A DNA stretch of 6,309 nucleotides, from NCBI GenBank assembly GCA_017551645.1, contig JAFZLE010000030.1:1-6309 (forward strand), read 5' to 3'. The stretch comes from Clostridia bacterium. Its GTDB lineage: Bacteria > Bacillota > Clostridia > Christensenellales > Aristaeellaceae. Position numbers and translations under genes: made by a program. The notes under the pieces were generated by a model that searched no databases, had not been told where the DNA came from, and saw nothing but the letters and a program-made list of their open reading frames with translations. The stretch's first letter is position 1. Every line of letters starts with the position of its first letter. This document shows positions 1 to 5,681 of this stretch, piece by piece.

Positions 1-3
1 TCC

Positions 4-33
4 TCACATATATCATGTCTCTGTTCACATATA
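4..33. repeat. Pair of 9-bp direct repeats, 21-bp period
   Basis: The 9-mer TCACATATA occurs at 4-12 and again, identically, at 25-33, with a 12-bp spacer. On the minus strand it reads TATATGTGA. Two same-orientation 9-bp half sites two helical turns apart is the layout known for LytTR-type and some other response-regulator operators. A gene starting to the left of the window on the minus strand could be the target. A third single copy lies at 5448-5456, ahead of the SH3 gene. The repeat is seen directly; the operator role is inference. Confidence 0.4.
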
Positions 34-145
34 ACAGCCTTCATCCGGGCTTTATTATCTTATCCGCGCGCGGGTTTTCAATCGACAAAACTCCGCGATA
101 CTTGCCCCGAACGGACCAAACCGGTAATATCGCCAGCATGGTATC

Positions 146-235
146 CTATTCACTTTCAGTTCGCGCATATCCGCACGGCAGGACGGACACCGGTTTGGAA
201 ATAATCGCGGCAATACGGCGAAGGAGTTTTTTCAT
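146..235 (-). CDS. Small ORF, 29 codons, unknown function
   Basis: I do not recognise this peptide. It starts MKKLLRRIAAIISK, a short basic amphipathic stretch, continues with KPVSVLPCGY and ends in the polar tail ARTESE before a TAG stop. It is not chosen for length but for its signals. A GGAGG Shine-Dalgarno sits 8 nt before the ATG, and a strong-looking minus-strand promoter (292-321) would start transcription about 50 nt upstream. Alternatives are a leader peptide, a secreted or signalling peptide, or the 5' remnant of a decayed gene. A second small minus ORF starts 9 nt after the stop (ATG at 136) with a weak AGGA. Another frame is open for about 58 codons and reads CPSCRADM, a possible zinc-ribbon-like knuckle, but has no good start. 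Single Cys at residue 21. No family can be named. Confidence 0.35.
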   Translation of the reverse strand: MKKLLRRIAAIISKPVSVLPCGYARTESE

Positions 236-291
236 ATAGCTGTCCTCCGTCCGGTCACTGTCATAGCGGCAATAACCGTCTGTCCGCCGGT

Positions 292-321
292 ATTGTACCA
301 CACAGGTCAGCCATCTGTCCA
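292..321 (-). promoter_or_regulatory. Leftward promoter with extended -10
   Basis: Read on the minus strand, a -35 element TGGACA (316-321) and a -10 element TACAAT (292-297) are separated by 18 nt. A TG dinucleotide one base before the -10 gives an extended -10. Each hexamer differs from the sigma-70/SigA consensus at one position. The predicted start near 285 gives a leader of about 50 nt before the small ORF at 235. Confidence 0.6.
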
Positions 322-375
322 TACTCCGGCATCCTCACGGCGGCAGCGGAAGATCGAGCTGCCACTATAATAAGT

Positions 376-403
376 TTGACAAAATCTCCGGAAGGAGTAG
401 AAT
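376..403 (+). promoter_or_regulatory. Promoter of the SGNH hydrolase gene
   Basis: A perfect TTGACA (376-381) is followed after 16 nt by TAGAAT (398-403), one mismatch from the housekeeping -10 consensus. Transcription would start near 410, leaving about 75 nt of leader before the ATG at 486. No operator is obvious. Confidence 0.6.
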
Positions 404-485
404 AAAGCTGTCGGAATGACCCGATTACCGCCGTACGAAGCGGAATGGATCACAGGCAGGCCATTTGGCAAGAGGAGAAAGAAAC

Positions 486-1565
486 ATGGAAAACTATGTG
501 CTGCGCAGCGCTCTCACCCGTACAAAGAAAGCAATCGCCGGTAAACAGCTCACGATCGGTTTCCTCGGCGGATCGATCACCCAGTCCCGGGTGCCGCACA
601 ATTGGGGCGACCCGTTCATTCATCTGCTTACGAACGCTTTCAGGGATCTGACCGTAGTTTCCGAGAACGCCGCCATTGGCGCCACAGGCAGCGACCTTGG
701 GTTCATCCGCCTTGAGCGCGATATACTTGAGAAAGACTGCGACCTGGTCTTTATCGAGTATGCCGTCAACGACATGGGAACTCCCACCAAAGACCGCATG
801 GGCGCCATGGAAGGCATTATCCGCAAGCTGCTTACGGCAAACGGCGGCTGTGACGTTATACTGGTATATACATATTGCCAGGACATGTATGAGGACCTGA
901 TGCGCGGGACCGAGCCGCTTGTGATAGCCGAGTATGAGCAGCTGGCGGACCATTACCGGATATGTTCATGCTGGCCCGGGAAATACGCCTTTGAGTGCCT
1001 GAAAAACGGCATGATACGCTTTGAGGAATGGCTCCCGGACGGACTGCATCCCCAGTACAGGGGCAGCGAGCTCTACGCCCGGTGCGTATGGCAGCTGTTT
1101 GGAGCAGCGCTTGAAAAAGAAGGCTGCATTCCTGCCGTCCCTCCCGCCCTTAATCCGGCCTGGAGCTGGGAAAACGCAGTATCCATACCGGTAAGATCGC
1201 TCGCAGTCACGCATCCCTTTTATATCAAGCGCTGTTCGACTGATGCCTTTGTTGATTATGTGGCGTGTACTTCGGCCGTGGGTGCTGAGCTGGATATCGA
1301 CTTTACCGGCACCGGATGCGTGCTGGTATTCGACTTTGGCCGCTTATGCTGTGAGTTTGAGTACAGCGTCGACGGCGGACCGGTAACGCGCTCCGACCGT
1401 GACCGGCCGGTATGGTGCGGGGATCGCGGCTGGCTGAGACCGTATGTCATCGCGGATGACCTTCCCCCTGCGGCGCATCGCCTGCATCTGAGAATTATCC
1501 ACGGCAACACGCCGGACCACAAAGGAACGAATTTCGAGCTGACGAACATATTGGTTTTAAGATAA
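486..1565 (+). CDS. SGNH/GDSL-family hydrolase with C-terminal beta domain
   Basis: This 359-residue protein is predicted to be an esterase or deacetylase, plausibly acting on acylated sugars; the substrate is not shown by the sequence. The SGNH blocks are visible: block I GFLGGSIT (nucleophile Ser30), block II AAIGATGSD near residues 62-70 (oxyanion Gly), block III EYAVND (Asn95), and block V PDGLHP (Asp185 and His188). The catalytic domain spans about 1-210. Residues about 230-359 form a beta-rich segment with features such as DIDFTGTG and EYSVDGG, resembling accessory beta-sandwich domains of carbohydrate esterases. There is no signal peptide, and 14 cysteines are present, both pointing to the cytoplasm. 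The ATG at 486 is chosen because AGGAG lies 8 nt upstream; a TTG at 465 would add seven residues but encodes that Shine-Dalgarno. The gene has its own promoter and looks monocistronic, convergent with the glycyl radical operon. Family call strong, substrate unknown. Confidence 0.9.
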   Translation: MENYVLRSALTRTKKAIAGKQLTIGFLGGSITQSRVPHNWGDPFIHLLTNAFRDLTVVSENAAIGATGSDLGFIRLERDILEKDCDLVFIEYAVNDMGTPTKDRMGAMEGIIRKLLTANGGCDVILVYTYCQDMYEDLMRGTEPLVIAEYEQLADHYRICSCWPGKYAFECLKNGMIRFEEWLPDGLHPQYRGSELYARCVWQLFGAALEKEGCIPAVPPALNPAWSWENAVSIPVRSLAVTHPFYIKRCSTDAFVDYVACTSAVGAELDIDFTGTGCVLVFDFGRLCCEFEYSVDGGPVTRSDRDRPVWCGDRGWLRPYVIADDLPPAAHRLHLRIIHGNTPDHKGTNFELTNILVLR

Positions 1566-1597
1566 AACAAACGGCCGGGTCCGCAAGACCCGACCGG
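1561..1597 (-). terminator. Rho-independent terminator of the glycyl radical operon
   Basis: On the minus strand a 10-bp stem (1587-1596 with 1572-1581) encloses a 5-nt loop and is followed by TTTGTTTTAT. One pair is a U-G wobble in the minus-strand RNA but a C-A mismatch in the plus-strand RNA. Stem and U-tract therefore both point to a leftward terminator. It lies 56 nt beyond the activase stop, and its U-tract overlaps the stop codon of the convergent hydrolase gene. Confidence 0.8.
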
Positions 1598-1604
1598 ATC
1601 ATCA

Positions 1605-1647
1605 AGCCGCCGGCGTCCGTCTGGGGATTCCGGCGGCTGGTTCATTT
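1605..1647 (+). terminator. GC-rich hairpin, possible terminator of the hydrolase gene
   Basis: A perfect 9-bp inverted repeat, AGCCGCCGG (1605-1613) and CCGGCGGCT (1630-1638), encloses a 16-nt loop. In the plus direction it is followed by GGTTCATTT, a poor U-tract, so it may end the hydrolase transcript only weakly. In the minus direction it lies between the activase stop and the stronger hairpin and may protect the 3' end of that mRNA. Confidence 0.5.
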
Positions 1648-1652
1648 ATGCA

Positions 1653-2555
1653 TCAAATGATATTGACCTGTATGGGCACCCGGCTTCCGAGCCTGCGCGC
1701 GTATACTTCCAGCCGGTCGCGTTCCAGAAACCCGTCAAGCTCAAACCCGGCAGCGCGGCCGAGGCGCATGCTTTTCTGTATTCCGAGCGGATGGTACGGT
1801 TCCAGATCTATCTGCCTGACGGCGGGATACAGTTGCGATACACGTTCGATCGAATCGAAATGCCCGTCCGTGAAGTTGACGCCCGGAATGATCGGGCAGC
1901 GCAACACTATACCGGCTCCGGACTCGTTCAGGAAGGCAAGGTTATCCAATATCATGGCATTGTCCGCGCCGGTCCAGCGCTTGTGTGCCTCGCTGTCCGC
2001 GAGCTTGAAGTCGTACAGAAAAAGATCCGTATAGGGCAGCATTTTCTTAAGGTCGCCCCTGTCGCAGTATCCGCAGGTCTCCACGCATACGTGAATGCCC
2101 GCTTCACGGGCTTTGCGGGCAAGCTCCAGCGCGAACGCCGGCTGCGCCATGGGCTCGCCGCCGGAGAGCGTCAAACCGCCCGAGCCCGCGCGGTAGAACT
2201 CTGCGTCCCGCAGCACCTGGGCAAATACTTCGTCAGCGTCGGCTTCCTTTCCGGACAGCTCCAGCGCGCCTGTGGGGCATACTGCCGCGCAGGCACCGCA
2301 GGCGCGGCACAAAGCGCGGTCAAAGCTATGGCCTGATCCGCTTCTCGAGTGAAGCTTTTCGGGGCACACCTGCGCGCATGCGCCGCAGCGTATGCAGTTC
2401 GCCGGACTGTAGAGCAGTTCGGGACAGGATTTATGTGATTCCGGATTATGGCACCACGCGCAGTTCAGGGAACAGCCTTTAAAGAACACAGTTGTACGTA
2501 TCCCCGGCCCGTCGTGCAGGCAGAAGCGCTGTATGTTGAATATCATGCCCTTCAT
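1653..2555 (-). CDS. Glycyl radical enzyme activase (radical SAM)
   Basis: This 300-residue radical-SAM enzyme is predicted to cleave S-adenosylmethionine reductively and abstract hydrogen from the glycine of the partner enzyme encoded just upstream. The radical-SAM motif is C28-x3-C32-x2-C35 in KGCSLNCAWCHNPES. A two-cluster ferredoxin insert follows, with C54/C57/C60/C64 and C83/C86/C89/C93, the latter in CRACGACAAVCP. The SAM-binding SGGEP is at 131-135, and the family segments CVETCGY (157-163) and YDFKLAD (181-187) are present. The length and extra clusters match activases of the glycerol dehydratase, choline lyase and HPAD types rather than the shorter pyruvate formate-lyase activase. 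The ATG at 2555 lies 4 nt after the enzyme's stop codon. GAGGT about 8 nt upstream, inside the end of the enzyme gene, supports it over an ATG at 2546. Cys161 and Cys164 next to the Cys157 segment are additional cysteines of unknown role. Cytoplasmic and oxygen sensitive by family. Confidence 0.95.
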   Translation of the reverse strand: MKGMIFNIQRFCLHDGPGIRTTVFFKGCSLNCAWCHNPESHKSCPELLYSPANCIRCGACAQVCPEKLHSRSGSGHSFDRALCRACGACAAVCPTGALELSGKEADADEVFAQVLRDAEFYRAGSGGLTLSGGEPMAQPAFALELARKAREAGIHVCVETCGYCDRGDLKKMLPYTDLFLYDFKLADSEAHKRWTGADNAMILDNLAFLNESGAGIVLRCPIIPGVNFTDGHFDSIERVSQLYPAVRQIDLEPYHPLGIQKSMRLGRAAGFELDGFLERDRLEVYARRLGSRVPIQVNII

Positions 2556-2559
2556 GGGC

Positions 2560-4704
2560 TCATACCTCGTGCGCAGTGCGAAGCAGCACTTCGCTTTGCA
2601 TCTGAGGCGAGAGCTTCACGAAATAATCGCTGTAACCGCCTATGCGCACCACCAGGTCCCGATAGGCTTCCGGCTCGGCCTGCGCTTTTAAAAGCGTTTC
2701 CCGGTCCACCACGTTCACCTGCATCTCAAACCCGCCGCGGCGCATATAGGTCTCGATGAGCGCGGCCACCTTTTCACAGGAATCGGCAGTGAACGTCTTT
2801 TTTGAGAACTTCATGTTCACAGCCACCCCGCCTATCAGCTCCTTGTGTGACCACTTGGTGCTGGAAAGGACGGACGCCGTGGGCCCGTTCTTTTCCCGGC
2901 CCTGGCAGGGGCCCGAGCCGTCGCCCAGGGGAAAACCGGCACGCCTTCCGTCCGGGGATGCGCCCGTATCCCGGCCGAAGCGCTCGTGCATTACCCAGCA
3001 GAACACGCTTGGGATAAGGTGCGAGCCCGTAAACATGGGCGAATAGCGCCGGCACTCTTTGACGATGTGATCTATCATGAAAGTGAACAGACTGTCCACC
3101 CGGTCGATGTCGTTGCCGTACTTGTCCACGTTGTTGAGCAGTCTGAGCCTTAACGCCTCGTATCCATTGAAGTCAGAGTTCAGCATCTCCCGCAGTTCCG
3201 CGAAAGTGAGCTCGTGTCTTTCGAATATCACGGTGCGGATCACTTCCAAAGAATCCGCCAGGTTTGCCATGCCCACAAAACTGGGCATGATCCAGTTGTA
3301 GCGCGCGCCGCCCTTTTCAATATCGACGCCCCGCTTCAGGCAGTCATTGACCAAGCAGGACAAAAGCGGGTTTATAGTGCGCTCGGAGCGCAATAGCCGG
3401 AAATGATTCTGCGTTTCGAAATTCCGACGGATGGAATCGTCCAGATGCTTTAGCAGCGCTTCGGTGAGCGCGTCAAATGAAGGCCAGTCCCGGTCCAGCA
3501 GGTCGAGCAGCAGCTGTACCATATTGGTATATGGGCTGGCTACCCACACGTTGCTGGCCGCCAAGGGCGTGATCTCCACGCATGTGCTGTGTATATAATC
3601 GTGCGCTTCCTCCGGCGGCACCCCGTACTCCATAAGGCCCGCGCTGATCACGTCGTCGTTGAATACCGCCGGATGCGAACGCCCGTGGGAGAGTATCTCG
3701 CACGCGTCCCTTAACAGGGACCCGGGCATGCCGTCCGTCCAGCACAGACCTACGGAAGGATACACGAGGCGAATATCGTCTACCGCCTGCATGCCCATAC
3801 GGGTCAGCTCGTTGGCTACGATATTGCCGTACCTGTCGCGCCCGCCCAGCATATAGCCGCTGGATAGGCCGTGGGGCACGCGGTTGTTTATCTGGATGGC
3901 GAGGCAGTCCATAAGCGTCTGCGCGCTTTCGTCGGTCAGGACACCCTTTTTCTTATCGGCAAGGTAGAACGGGTACAGATACCTGTCCGGACGCCCCAGC
4001 TGGAACTGCTGCATGGAGAAGTAGCGGTACGGGTTCATAGACAGGCAGAAGGTCATAAAATGCACCGACTGCACTGCCTCGCGAAAGCTTCGCGCAGGAT
4101 ATTCCGGCACACGGCGGCATACCTGGGCGATTTTAAGCAGCTCCCTTTGGCGCAGCGCGTCTTTGCAGCTGTCAGCCAGCCTGTCCGCATGGTCCGCGTA
4201 GCGGCGTGAAAACTCCGCCGCGGCATCAAGGCACGCAGCGCACAGCCTGTAATACCTGTGTTTTTCCTCGTCTGCCGTTTCCGTGATCAGCCGCTCTATG
4301 CGGTCTTTTATTCCACGGGTGCCTTCCCTCAGCAGCAGCTCGTAGTCCACAGCCATGTGTGAATCCTGCCCCATGCGTACGCCCAGCGGATCCGCGTAAG
4401 ATGCGCGCACATCCCTCCAGCGTTCGGCTTTTTCGTGGGAAAGCGGGTGCGACGCCTTGCCGACGATCAGTTCGCCGTCGTCTATGACCGGCTCCATGCT
4501 GCCCAGCGCCCGGGCATATGCGTCCGCATAGCGCGCTTCGTCCGATCCCAGCGCCTGATTGTCTGCCCAGCGCTCAAAAAACGCCAGGTAGAACGCGTCA
4601 TAGCATATCACCGGCTCCACAGCCGCCGATCTTAGCTTTTCTATACGCTGCCTGTCATACGGAAACATACTTATCGCCGCTTTCGTTCTTCTGTCCGTTA
4701 TCAT
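2560..4704 (-). CDS. Glycyl radical enzyme, substrate unassigned
   Basis: This 714-residue protein belongs to the pyruvate formate-lyase/glycyl radical superfamily. The C-terminal radical loop reads RIGGYSDYF, with Gly690 as the radical site. The thiyl cysteine is Cys375 in HSTCVEIT, with Glu377 two residues later as the likely general base, the C-x-E pattern of dehydratases, lyases and decarboxylases. A single Cys argues against pyruvate formate-lyase, which has Cys-Cys. The segment PDGRRAGFPLGDG (584-596) and the following GPTA (607-610) are family typical. An N-terminal landmark is DGELIVG (76-82). The protein is shorter than the usual 780-850 residues without any obvious missing core motif. 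Unlike the G-C-V-E-P loops of diol dehydratase and choline lyase, the flanks are Ser-Thr and Ile-Thr. I see no Asp 14 residues after the Cys, where glycerol dehydratase has one as I recall it. Start ATG 4704 has AAGGG 7 nt upstream. It forms an operon with its activase. The reaction is unknown; no pathway genes adjoin. Confidence 0.93.
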   Translation of the reverse strand: MITDRRTKAAISMFPYDRQRIEKLRSAAVEPVICYDAFYLAFFERWADNQALGSDEARYADAYARALGSMEPVIDDGELIVGKASHPLSHEKAERWRDVRASYADPLGVRMGQDSHMAVDYELLLREGTRGIKDRIERLITETADEEKHRYYRLCAACLDAAAEFSRRYADHADRLADSCKDALRQRELLKIAQVCRRVPEYPARSFREAVQSVHFMTFCLSMNPYRYFSMQQFQLGRPDRYLYPFYLADKKKGVLTDESAQTLMDCLAIQINNRVPHGLSSGYMLGGRDRYGNIVANELTRMGMQAVDDIRLVYPSVGLCWTDGMPGSLLRDACEILSHGRSHPAVFNDDVISAGLMEYGVPPEEAHDYIHSTCVEITPLAASNVWVASPYTNMVQLLLDLLDRDWPSFDALTEALLKHLDDSIRRNFETQNHFRLLRSERTINPLLSCLVNDCLKRGVDIEKGGARYNWIMPSFVGMANLADSLEVIRTVIFERHELTFAELREMLNSDFNGYEALRLRLLNNVDKYGNDIDRVDSLFTFMIDHIVKECRRYSPMFTGSHLIPSVFCWVMHERFGRDTGASPDGRRAGFPLGDGSGPCQGREKNGPTASVLSSTKWSHKELIGGVAVNMKFSKKTFTADSCEKVAALIETYMRRGGFEMQVNVVDRETLLKAQAEPEAYRDLVVRIGGYSDYFVKLSPQMQSEVLLRTAHEV

Positions 4705-4822
4705 TGAAAAGCCCTTCGGGCATTAAAGTATTCTTCGGCTCGCCCTGCAAATCCTGCATCGCTGGGGCTTTTGATCTCCCATTCCCCTGTTTCGGCTTCG
4801 CCGCGTCCCGTACGGGCACAAA
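4705..4822 (-). promoter_or_regulatory. Structured leader of the glycyl radical operon
   Basis: The minus-strand RNA from this gap can form several pairings. GGGCUUUU just before the start codon (4707-4714) overlaps the Shine-Dalgarno and is perfectly complementary over 8 bp to AAAAGCCC at 4765-4772. The same GGG can instead form the small hairpin GCCC-GAA-GGGC (4711-4721), and the upstream CCCC (4764-4767) can pair with GGGG (4784-4787). Further upstream are a CGGC-GAA-GCCG hairpin (4793-4803) and a perfect 10-bp palindrome CCCGTACGGG (4807-4816). Mutually exclusive pairings over a ribosome binding site suggest translational control. No known riboswitch class is recognised. A clear promoter is lacking here; TTTAAT (4722-4727) is a weak -10 candidate but would leave only about 11 nt of leader. 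Confidence 0.35.
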
Positions 4823-4848
4823 AAGGCACTGTCGTTAAGCAGTGCCTT
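4820..4848 (-). terminator. Rho-independent terminator after the SH3 gene
   Basis: A perfect 9-bp stem, AAGGCACTG pairing with CAGTGCCTT (4840-4848 and 4823-4831), has an 8-nt loop. On the minus strand it runs into five T residues. It lies 67 nt past the SH3 stop, which is rather far. It could instead be an attenuator in a longer leader of the glycyl radical operon if a promoter lies at about 4865-4900. Confidence 0.75.
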
Positions 4849-4915
4849 ATTTCATTATTCGGCAAATTATCTTTTTGATTCGTTTGGGCTCGTCAGTCTT
4901 TGGCACCGGGCTTTG

Positions 4916-5389
4916 TTATCTGCGGATCCATCCGGCAGCGCCGCGCAAGCTGACTACGATCCAGTCTTTTTCGACCTTAAGAATTGGCAGGGTCGTGTTT
5001 TTCTCAAGCAGAGCGACCTTGGGCGCGGAAGTGCTGTTCCAGGCATATACGGTGGTCTTGGCGTCGGAACGGTACCACTGCGGATCGACTACGATGTAGT
5101 CAGCGTTGACCCAGCCGGAAGGCGAATTCTCGGAATCGCCGAGCACGCAGTACGCCCAGCCGTTGGTCTGCTTCGCCACGATGATCACGTCGCCGTACTT
5201 CAGCGTCCTCAGGGCTTTGGCGGAAGAACTGGCGCTCTGGCGCATGGTGAGGCTTTCGCACAGCACTACAGCCTGGTAACCGATCTGTCCCTGACCGCGG
5301 GAGGAAAGGATCTCAGCATTGGCAAAACTCGGAACGGCCAGCATGAGCGCCAGCACGGTAAGAATAACGGAACGAACTATCTTTTTCAT
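4916..5389 (-). CDS. Secreted protein with two bacterial SH3 domains
   Basis: This 157-residue protein has a classic signal peptide: MKK, a hydrophobic core VILTVLALMLAV, then SFANA with cleavage predicted after Ala25. The mature part is two SH3-like repeats. The first (about 38-102) shows L-T-M-R-Q-S near 47-52, corresponding to the L-N-V-R-S-G start of SH3_3-type domains, then YGDVIIVAKQTNGWAYC and SGWVNADYI. The second (about 103-157) is shorter and more divergent, ending GAAGWIRR at the C terminus. Such domains usually bind cell-wall peptides; no enzymatic domain is attached, so the role may be wall binding or modulation. Two cysteines (44 and 81) in the first repeat could form a disulfide. 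Start ATG is preceded by GGAG at 9 nt. It is divergent from the phosphodiesterase gene and followed by a terminator, so probably monocistronic. Domain call is good, function unknown. Confidence 0.85.
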   Translation of the reverse strand: MKKIVRSVILTVLALMLAVPSFANAEILSSRGQGQIGYQAVVLCESLTMRQSASSSAKALRTLKYGDVIIVAKQTNGWAYCVLGDSENSPSGWVNADYIVVDPQWYRSDAKTTVYAWNSTSAPKVALLEKNTTLPILKVEKDWIVVSLRGAAGWIRR

Positions 5390-5555
5390 GTTTTTATATC
5401 TCCAGTTTGTTATATTTTTTATTGTGCAGCCTCTGTATCATCGGCTGTCACATATATATACGCCTTACAGGGAAGGCTGGCAGTTTTGTTCGGTTAAGTT
5501 TTGATGTAATATTATTCGCCGATTAAAGTGAATTGCAACAGCTCTTCATCTTCAT

Positions 5556-5569
5556 CACGGTATATCGTG
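5556..5569. promoter_or_regulatory. Near-perfect 14-bp palindrome, candidate operator
   Basis: CACGGTATATCGTG is a dyad with one mismatched pair (CACGGTA against CACGATA). It lies 26 bp upstream of the -35 element of the phosphodiesterase promoter and directly follows a tandem TTCATC repeat (5545-5556). Placement and symmetry fit a site for a dimeric regulator; the regulator is unknown. Confidence 0.3.
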
Positions 5570-5595
5570 TTCCCTTTATTCCCGAAGGCGCATGG

Positions 5596-5625
5596 TTGCG
5601 GGTACGGGCCGTGATGTGATATACT
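5596..5625 (+). promoter_or_regulatory. Extended -10 promoter of the phosphodiesterase gene
   Basis: TATACT (5620-5625) is one mismatch from the -10 consensus and is preceded by TG and one base (TGATATACT), an extended -10. The -35 TTGCGG (5596-5601), at 18 nt, matches only the first three positions. The expected start near 5632 overlaps an 8-bp palindrome TACGCGTA (5625-5632) and gives a leader of about 50 nt. Confidence 0.55.
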
Positions 5626-5681
5626 ACGCGTAAGAACAAATTAAGAAGGCAGAAAGATCGTTATTTCTTTGGGAGGCAGGA

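Larger units (their letters stand above)
236..464. other. Divergent intergenic region with two promoters
   Basis: This stretch between the small minus-strand ORF and the SGNH hydrolase holds no convincing gene. It contains two opposed promoters, listed separately, and a leader on each side: about 50 nt leftward and about 75 nt rightward. A 7-mer CGGAATG appears at 412-418 and 441-447, which may be chance. Confidence 0.55.
5390..5681. other. Divergent intergenic region of the SH3 and phosphodiesterase genes
   Basis: No gene is supported here. The SH3-proximal half is very AT rich (5390-5460) and must hold the leftward promoter, but I could not settle on one pair of hexamers. It contains a copy of TCACATATA (5448-5456) and an imperfect dyad, CAGCC (5427-5431) with GGCTG (5443-5447). 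The inverted repeat GCCTT (5462-5466)/AAGGC (5473-5477) is short. The right half carries the palindrome and promoter listed separately. Confidence 0.5.

Noticed and set aside
146..235. AgrD-like cyclic lactone autoinducer precursor
   Set aside because: The amphipathic N terminus and acidic tail recall AgrD, and direct repeats lie nearby. However, the segment after the Cys (GYART) is not hydrophobic, the tail is short and no AgrB protease gene is visible.
15..239. A 74-codon plus-strand open frame at the left edge
   Set aside because: No ribosome binding site, atypical composition, no recognisable motif, and it is antisense to the small minus-strand ORF that has promoter and Shine-Dalgarno.
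460..469. GCC-ATTT-GGC mini hairpin before the hydrolase Shine-Dalgarno
   Set aside because: Only three base pairs; not stable enough to support a role.
465..485. Upstream TTG start adding seven residues to the SGNH hydrolase
   Set aside because: These codons contain the AGGAG used by the ATG at 486, and TTG has no site of its own.
450..953. A 167-codon minus-strand open frame opposite the SGNH hydrolase
   Set aside because: It is a shadow of a gene with clear catalytic motifs; it has no promoter or family features.
1791..2336. A 181-codon plus-strand frame opposite the activase
   Set aside because: Shadow of the activase; the conserved cysteine motifs are all in the minus-strand frame.
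2560..4704. Pyruvate formate-lyase or diol dehydratase/choline lyase as a specific name
   Set aside because: A single active-site Cys excludes the former; the missing G-C-V-E-P loop and absent Asp at +14 make the latter unsafe, so only the superfamily is named.
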